Shown here: positions 8,901-17,900 of the stretch, one piece after another
Layout: each line of letters begins with the position of its first letter
Numbering within the stretch: position 1 is the stretch's first letter
NCBI GenBank assembly: GCA_023807065.1
Contig: JAJJLU010000735.1
Location: 1-20,746 of the forward strand
DNA length: 20,746 bases
Direction: 5' to 3'
From: Isotricha intestinalis
Lineage: Eukaryota > Ciliophora > Litostomatea > Vestibuliferida > Isotrichidae
Made by a program: the position numbers and the translations under genes
The notes under the pieces: model-generated
Databases searched by the model: none
Told to the model about the DNA's origin: nothing
Seen by the model: only the letters and a program-made list of their open reading frames with translations

Positions 8901-11900
8901 ATTTGTTGGTGAAGTTGATAATTCATTACTTAAAGCTTCAGATGTTCAAGATTTAATTAAATGTGTAATTTTTATTTCAGAATTAAAAGAAAAAACAAAT
9001 TTAAAAGATCAAGAATTTATAAATGAATTAAAAAATATGTGTGAAAATGATGATAAATACAAAAATTTAGAAGCATATTTTCAAAATGTAATAGATAATT
9101 TTTCAGCTTTAAAAGATTTATATACTCAAAATGTAAATAAAACTGAATTCACAAAACAAAAAATAGAAGAAATTTATAAAAATGCAATTTTTAGAATTAA
9201 AAGTAATAATGTCGGAAATTCAATTTGTGAAGCACAATATGGTCCAAATAATTCAAAAACTATTTCTTTTGATGATATTTTAGAATTAAGAGATAGAGCT
9301 TTACTTAAAAAAAAAGGAGAAGGTAAATCTAAAGATCCTTTTTATACTATATCACATCATTTTACTAAAACAATTCATAAAATTTCAAATTTATTAGATA
9401 ATATTGATAAATTAGTTGAAAGAGGTTATCCTAATGAAATTCAAATTGAAATCTTAATGATTGAAGAAGATATTAAAGTTGATTATAATGGTCAATCTAA
9501 ATCATCTATTGATGAAGCAAATGAAGAATTAAAATATTTGTTATATCAATTAATTATAACTCAAACAAATGCTTATGAATCATATGAATTAATTAGATTT
9601 TTATATGGAAAACAATTTAATGTATTAATTCAATTTCTTAGGAAAAGAAATATTGATATATCTTATTTTCTAAAATATCTTACAAATAATAATTATAAAA
9701 AACAAATTAATTACAATTACATTAATAGTGAAAACCAATTTTTAGATATGATAGAAAATTCAAATAATTATTTAATAAAAATATTACAAGAAAATAATTT
9801 AACCCTTGAAAAAATATATGAAGAAAGTATAATAAAAAGAGACAATTTTATAGGTTTATATACATTATTAGTATCTCAAAATTTAATAGAAAAAGAAGTA
9901 ATAGGATGGTATCAATTTTTAACTGGTCATCCTCCAATTGCTCAAACTGTTCTTTTATGTAACGAAACAACAACAATAGAAGAAATAATTGCTTTTATGT
10001 ACAGAGCAATTTTATGTGAATTTAATGTTATGTTTGTTATATTAAAAATTGAATCTTTAGATTTAGATAAAGGACATATTATTTTAGAAATGTTAAATAG
10101 TGTATATTTAAAGAAAAAAAATAAAATGAAATCTTGTTTATTATTTATTTATTATGATAAAACTTCTGATATCATACAACAAATTAAAAAAGTTGAAGGA
10201 AATAAAATTATGGATAGTCCTGATAAAAAAGAAGAAGATGTTAAAATTGATAATAATAAAATTGAATTAATCTATTCTGATGCTTCTGGAGTTGGAAAAT
10301 CTACTTTAATAAAAAATGAAATTTTGTCAAAAAATAAAAATTATGTTTTTTTCCCAATTGGAGGTGAATTCACAAGAGAAGAAATAATAACAAGATTACA
10401 AAAAGTTAAATTAGATGATAAAAACACTTCTATTCATTTAGATTTATTTGATACTAATAAAATTGAATTAATGAGGGATTTTCTTTTTTCATTTTTAATT
10501 ACTAAATGGTACAATCAAGATGAGAATGTATTTTATTTAGGAAAAGATATAGAAATTAAAATTGAAATACCTTATGGTTTTATTAATTTTTTTGAAAAAT
10601 TCCCAATTTTAAGAATTTTTAATAAAAAAGAAATTAAAATTAATGAATTGCCTCCTTTAATAGTACCTAATTCTATTAAATCAAATATTCAAATAGTTGC
10701 AATTTATTTAAAAGCATTTAAAGAAAAATTAATTAAAAAAAAGAATATATTAATAAAAGGAATATCATATGAATTCAATCCTAAATTTTCGGTAAATGCA
10801 AAAATATGTTCATATGATGAATGTGTGAATTTATTAAAAGAATATTTTAAAGTAGAAAATCCAACATATTATCAAATAAATTCTTTTATTAATGTTTTAG
10901 CCGAACAATTAAAATGCTTTAGTCAAAGTCCTTATTTAGAAGTTGAACAATTAACTGGAATAATGCAAAATAAAGGACAAAAAAATATATTAGATAATAG
11001 AGAATTTATGATTGAATCTCTTATTAAAATAACTCAATATTTTACTAAAGGAGCTTATTCTGATTTAATTAAAAATCAAGATATTACTTATAAAAGTCAA
11101 ACTGGAAGATTTAATGAAGAAGCTGCTCATGAAAATGCAATTAAATTATTAGAAAAAAAAGAAGTTGTTTCTTTTAATAAAATTAATCCAAGTTTAATAT
11201 TCTTTAATGATGATGCCTATAGTATGAGTATAATTACTACTTGTGAAAAAAATAGTAATGAATATAAAAATTTATATGATTTATATAATTCTGGTAACCT
11301 TGGAAAAAAAGGTTTAGATTTAATTGATTATAAAAAATTAACTAATCTTGAATTTTTATCTGAAGTTAAAAAGGTTTTATTTTTAAATAATGAAATTGAT
11401 AAAAAAATTACAATAGGAGATAAAGAATATGAAAGTTTAATTAATATTGTTGGTTCTTACGTTTTTACTGCTGATAATTTCATTAAAATGATATTAATTT
11501 TATTAAGAGTAAGAGCAGGAATTCCAGTTATTATGATGGGAGAAACAGGTTGTGGTAAAACTTCACTTATAAGAATTATTTCTGAATTAAAAGGCAATCC
11601 AATGAAAATATTAAATATTCATGCAGGGATTACTGACAGTGATATCGTAAAATTTATGATTGATAATAAATTAATGGTTGAAGAAGAAGAAGAAGTCGAA
11701 AAAGAGAAAAAAGAAGAGAAAAAAGAAGAGAAAAAAGAAGAAAAAAAAGAAGAGAAAAAAGAAGAGAAAAAAGAAGAAAAAAAAGAAGAAAAAAAAGAAG
11801 AAAAGAAAGAAGAAAAGAAAGAAGAGAAAAAAGAAGAAAAAAAAGAAGAGAAAAAAGAAGAAAAAAAAGAAGAAAAGAAATTAAAAAAATCTATAATAGT

Positions 11901-14900
11901 GTTACCTGAAATAGATGAAATTGAAAATCTTTCAGAAAAACATAAAAATAAAATATGGGTATTCTTGGATGAAATAAATACATGTAACTCAATGGGATTA
12001 ATAAGTGAAATGATGTGTAATCATACAATCCAAGGAAATAAGATATTACCAAATGTAGTTTTCATAGCAGCTTGTAATCCTTATAGAAGATTAATAAAAG
12101 AAATAAAAAATGTAGGTTTAGTAAATAAAGAACTTCACATAAAAAGAAATTTAGTTTATACAGTTAATCCACTTCCACATTCTCTTTTAAATTATGTTTT
12201 TGATTTTGGTAATTTAACTCCTGAAGATGAAAAAAGATATATTTCTAGTATGGTTTCTCAAGTTATTGAAAAAAATTTTGAAGATAAAAACTCAATTGAT
12301 TGTATTAATCTTATGAATTTAACTATTAATGCTATTGTTCAATCACAAAATTTTATTAGAAATAAAAATGATGTTTCTTCTGTTAGTTTAAGAGAAGTAA
12401 GAAGATTTAATATATTTTATGAATTTTTTGTTGAGTATTTAACTGAAAAAAAAAATAATAAATTAGAAAGAAATATTTTCTTTGATAATGAAGATAGGTT
12501 TTTCTATGAAAAATTAACAAATAATGAAATATATAAATATTCAGTTAATTTAAGTATTTTCGTTTGTTATTATCTTAGATTGAATGATAAGTTAACAAGA
12601 AAAGAATTTGCAAGTGAAATGGAAAAATTATTTAAATGTGATTTTCTTTCAATTCCAAGAAGAGAAGAAGAAGATATAGCAAATAAAATAAATCCAGGTA
12701 AAGGAATAGCAAAAAATAGTGCATTATTAGAAAATTTATTTACATTATTTGTATGTATTAATAATAAAATTCCAGTATTTATTTGTGGAAAACCAGGATG
12801 TTCAAAATCTTTAAGTGTTCAATTATTATATAAAGCTATGAGAGGTGATTCTTCAGATGAACAATTATTTAAAAATTTACCTAGATTATTTATGAATTCA
12901 TATCAAGGATCTTTAACAAGTACTTCAAAAGGTGTTGAAAATATTTTTAATAAAGCAAGAGAAATATTAAAAAATGAAGAATTATCAAAAGATTTAATAT
13001 CAATGATATATTTTGATGAAATGGGTCTTGCTGAAATATCAAAGAATAATCCATTAAAGGTAATTCATTCTCAATTAGAATATGATGATAATAAATATAA
13101 AATTGCTTTTGTTGGTATTTCAAATTGGAGTTTAGATGCTTCTAAAATGAATAGAGGTATATTTCTTTCTATTCCAGAACCTGATGAAGAAGATTTAAAA
13201 AATACTGCTAATACAATTGCTGAATCTTATAGTGAAAATTTAATTATTCATTATCAAGAAATTTTCGAAGCTCTTGCAAAAACTTATTATGAATATAAAA
13301 TTTATTTAAAAGAAAAAATGACTAAATTTGAAGATTTTCATGGTTCAAGAGATTTTTATCATTTAATTAAAAATGCTGCTAGAATGCTTTTAGAAGAAAA
13401 AAATATTGATAATCATGTTATTGAATCTATTGGTATTGAAAGTATTGAAAGAAATTTTGGAGGATTAGATTTTTCAATTAAAGAAATTAAAAGTATATTT
13501 AATAAAAAGTATTCTAATTGTCAACCTATTAATGAATATGATGTGATGAATTGTATTGAAAAAAATATAGCTGATTGTAATAGTAGATATTTATTAGTAA
13601 TATCTAAATCTTCAATAAGTCCATTTTTATTAAGTTCAATTTTAGAAAAATTACAAAAAGAATATACGTTTTATATAGGAAGTCAATTTGAAGATGATCA
13701 AAAAGGGGAATTTTATAGTGTTAAAATGTTAAATAAAATTCAACTATGTATGGAACAAGGAAAAGTTTTAGTATTAAAAAATTTAGAAAGTATATATCCT
13801 TCTTTATATGATTTATTTAATCAAAATTTTACTTCTGTTGGAGGAAAAAATTTTGCAAGAATTGCTTTAGGTTATTCAAATAATTTATTATCTTATGTAA
13901 ATGATAATTTCAGATGTGTAATTTTAGTTGACCAAAATGAATTAGAATTACAAGATCCTCCATTTTTAAATAGATTTGAAAAACATATAGTTTCATTTGA
14001 ATATCTTCTTAAAAAAGATTTAATTTATTTATCTAATGAAATAAATGAAATTATAAAAGATTTAGTTTCACTTGGATTAGAAAAAGCTAAAATTGATTTT
14101 TCTAAACAATTAATTAATTGTGATCTTGAAGAAATAAGGGGAATTATTTATGATTCTATGAAGAAAAAAAGAGAAAGACATGAAATGAGAGAAGAAGTTC
14201 TTAAAAAAATAGTTCCTACTTTTTCTCAAGATATTATTGCTTCTACTAAAATCTCTACTTTTGAACAAAAGCATCATGGAATTATTAATAGAATTTATGA
14301 AATTTATAATGAAAGCCATTATAATAATTTAACATCATTTTTACAAAAAATGAATAATAATAAAAATGTTGTTTATACTTTTTCTAATATTTTAGAAACT
14401 ATTTTATTAAAAGAAGGAAAAGAAAATTATGTTAAAAATGAAAAATATGGTGAAATTAGAAAAGATACTGTTAAAGAAATATTAATTTCTTCTATTAAAA
14501 CAGAAAATGAAATTGAAAAAGAAATTGAAGATTTTTATATGAGGAAAAATTTAAATGTTTGTATTTTTAAATTCAGACCTAATGATTGTAATAAAATAAA
14601 TTATATTAAGTTTTTAATAGAAAATGAAGAAAAAGAAGGAAGAAATTTAATGAATTTAGCAACAATGACAACTATTTCTACTGATAGTAATATTAATCTA
14701 ACATCTATTTTAGCTCCTAAAAAGGTTTTTATTTTTATGATATTTGTTCACAGAATTTTTACAGATGAAAAAATGAGTATAGAAGAAATGGATAAAAAAC
14801 TTATAAAAAATAAAGATTTAATTTCTCATTTATCCAATTATAATCAAGTTTTTATTGACCATTTAAATGGTAAAAATATTTCAATTTTAGATATTATCAA

Positions 14901-17900
14901 TTTATCAAATGAAAAATTATTCCAATTACCTGATATGATTGATATAAAAGAAGAAATTAAAAAAAATTTATATAGTGCTTTTACAACTATAATGTATAAT
15001 TTTAAAAATGAAATAAAAGGAGTACAAAATGATAAATATATTCGAATTATTATTGAAAAGATTTTACAAAATGAAAAATTACTTGAAATAATAGAAAAAA
15101 CATTAATAAAAGAAATGAATAAAGAAGAAAGTCTAATTAATAAAATATTTAATAAAAATGCATTGCAAAAAGATGATATAGATTTAATTGGTTCAATTTC
15201 TCGTTATCAATCATATTTAATTTCATTATATTTAACAAAATTTATAGTTAAATCAGAAAGAGATATGGTTCTATCAACATTATTAAATAATAAAAATGAT
15301 AATTTTGAAGATATAAATAGAATAAGAGATAATTATTTTAATAATTTAAATATATCAAAAGAAAAACCAAATTCAAAAGCAAAATCAAATATTGCAAATA
15401 TAATTTTAGGAATGAATGTTCCAGGTAGTAATTCTGCTTTTGAAAATGTATTATTATATGTGCATCAAAAAGAAGAAGAATATTTTAATTTAGAAGATGA
15501 AATTAGAAATGATTGGTCAGAAGGAGATGAATTAAAAAATAATTTAGAAAAATTCCATAATGAACAAAATCAATTATTCCATAATATTTATGTTGAAATT
15601 ACTAAACAAAATTTATTTAATGATATATATGAAATTGATTTAAAAAATGAATTAAATAAAGAAATTTATTCTCTTTTAATTGAAGATTATTTAAAAATTT
15701 TCCTATCTAAGAAATTTAATTGTGATTACTCAGAAATGGAAAAATTAATTAAATTATTAATAGAAATTAGATTTAAACAAAAGGAAAAAGAACCTTTTTT
15801 TAAAATGGCAAAATATATTTTATTCCTTGAAAGTAATTCTAAATATATTTTCCCATTATTAGAAATATTTAATACTTTATCCAATTTTATACCAGATTTA
15901 TATAATAAATTAGAAATTCTTTTAAAAAGTGGAATTATAGTATCAGAAGTTTCAAAAAGAAATCCAGAAGTAAGAAAAGAAGTTAATGAAGCAGTTTTTA
16001 CTATATTTGAAGTTTTATTAAAAGTAATTTTATCAGATTCAAATCTTTTTGAACAATTTGATGAGGTTAAATTCTTTGATTTTATTAATGTTATTAAAGA
16101 AATTTCTCAAAAAGCAATGCAAATTGAAATTAGTTTAAGTTTATTTTCAAAAGAAATATTTTCCCTTCAATCTTTTGTTAAAATTATTGATACTTTAGAT
16201 AAACATGGAAAAAATTCTAGAGACTCTATTCAACAATTAATTCAATTTATAAATGATGAAAATTCTGCATTATTTGATAATGATTCTGAAACTTTATCAA
16301 TAAAAATTGAAGAAGAATATGAATATTTACATAAAATTCTCGGTGAATTTGATGATTTTAATGATTTAATTATTTTTATTTTTATTGGTAAAATAAAACA
16401 AATAACAGATGTAAAATGTAGAATGAAAATTATTGAAATAATATTTAAAGAAAATAAATATATTCAAAATGCTCAAAATCTATTTTCAATTTTATTAAAA
16501 AAATATAATTTAGTTCCTGAAAATCCTGATGAAGAAGGTTTAACAAAAGAAGATTGTTTAGAAGATTTCTTAGCATTTACAGTAGAACAAGATAATTTAA
16601 TTGATTTATTTGAATCACAAAATAATCCTATTTTAGATGAAATATTATTTTTCTTATTTGATACAAATATTTCTTTATTCTTTGATGGTTTTCAATCAGA
16701 TATTCAAAATACTTTATTTAGTATTTCTTTAGATTATTTACAAAAGTCATTAGATACTTTAGAAGATATTTATAATAATAAATGTGAACATGTTTATAAA
16801 CATTTAGCATTTTTATATTCAATATCCTATATAAAATGTTATTTATATCATTATGTTAATATTAATTTTTATAAAAACCAAGAAGCAGGTGATTTTACAA
16901 AAATAAATGAAGTTATAATTGGAAATTCAAATAATAACTTAAGAAAAGTAATTAAAATTTACATTTTAAAATTATTTAGAATATTAATGAAAAATTATGA
17001 TGAATTTAAAACATATGATTTTGATTCACATCAAATTTATTTTGGAAAAGAATTTTCATTTAAAGAAAAAGTACCATCATTCTTAGATTATTCATTTTTA
17101 GATTTAGACAAATCAACATTATATAAAGAAATACTGACAAAATTTTGCAATTTTGCAACAAATAAATTTAGATGTGAAACAAAAGAATTTTCAGAAATAA
17201 TCAATAAAAACGGAATAGAAATATTCTTTGATGTATCAGTAAATAAAATAATTTCAAATTTAATAAGTAAAAACTATTTTGATGACACAACAGAATATAT
17301 TGATTTTTCATCTTGGTTTCAAAATATAATTCCTCAACTAAAAATAACAGAATCATGTAAAAATCTTTTACAAATATATTATAACAATGAATTCTTTAAA
17401 AAGAACATATATCCAAAAATTTCTGATTTTCCTCAAGATAATTATGAAATATTATTATACTCTTATAAAATTTCTATAATATCCTCATTATCAAATGAAA
17501 ATGGATTATTCCAGAATTTTCATTCAAATAATATATTAAAAACATTAAAAGAAAATTATATTCCAGGTTCAGAACCAAATGAAAATAAATTTATAACATC
17601 ATATTATGAAATAGAAAGTTTTATTAAAACATATAATAGTCCAAAACATGGAGCATATATATGTTCATGTGGACAATGGTATTCCGTTAATCCTTGTGGT
17701 CTTCCTATGGTTAAAGGAATTTGTGCAAGTTGCAAATTACCTATTGGAGGAGAAAAACATGTTCCTGTTATAAGAGAAGGACATTTTAGAATTTTTAAAG
17801 ATGAAGCTGAAAAAGAAACTGTACTTAATTATGGATATAATAATAGAAAGTTAATGAAATGGAAATTGTTAAGTGAGTTTAAAAATGAAGTTGATAAATT

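Noticed and set aside
11678..11884. A 68-residue Lys/Arg-rich open frame on the plus strand
   Set aside because: It is the shifted reading of the polypurine repeat inside the RNF213-type gene; a homopurine tract cannot contain TAA, TAG or TGA, so it is open in every plus frame.
14110..14319. A 69-residue minus-strand open frame
   Set aside because: It is antisense to the well-conserved middle of the RNF213-type gene and its Phe/Asn/Ser composition is what antisense AT-rich coding DNA gives.
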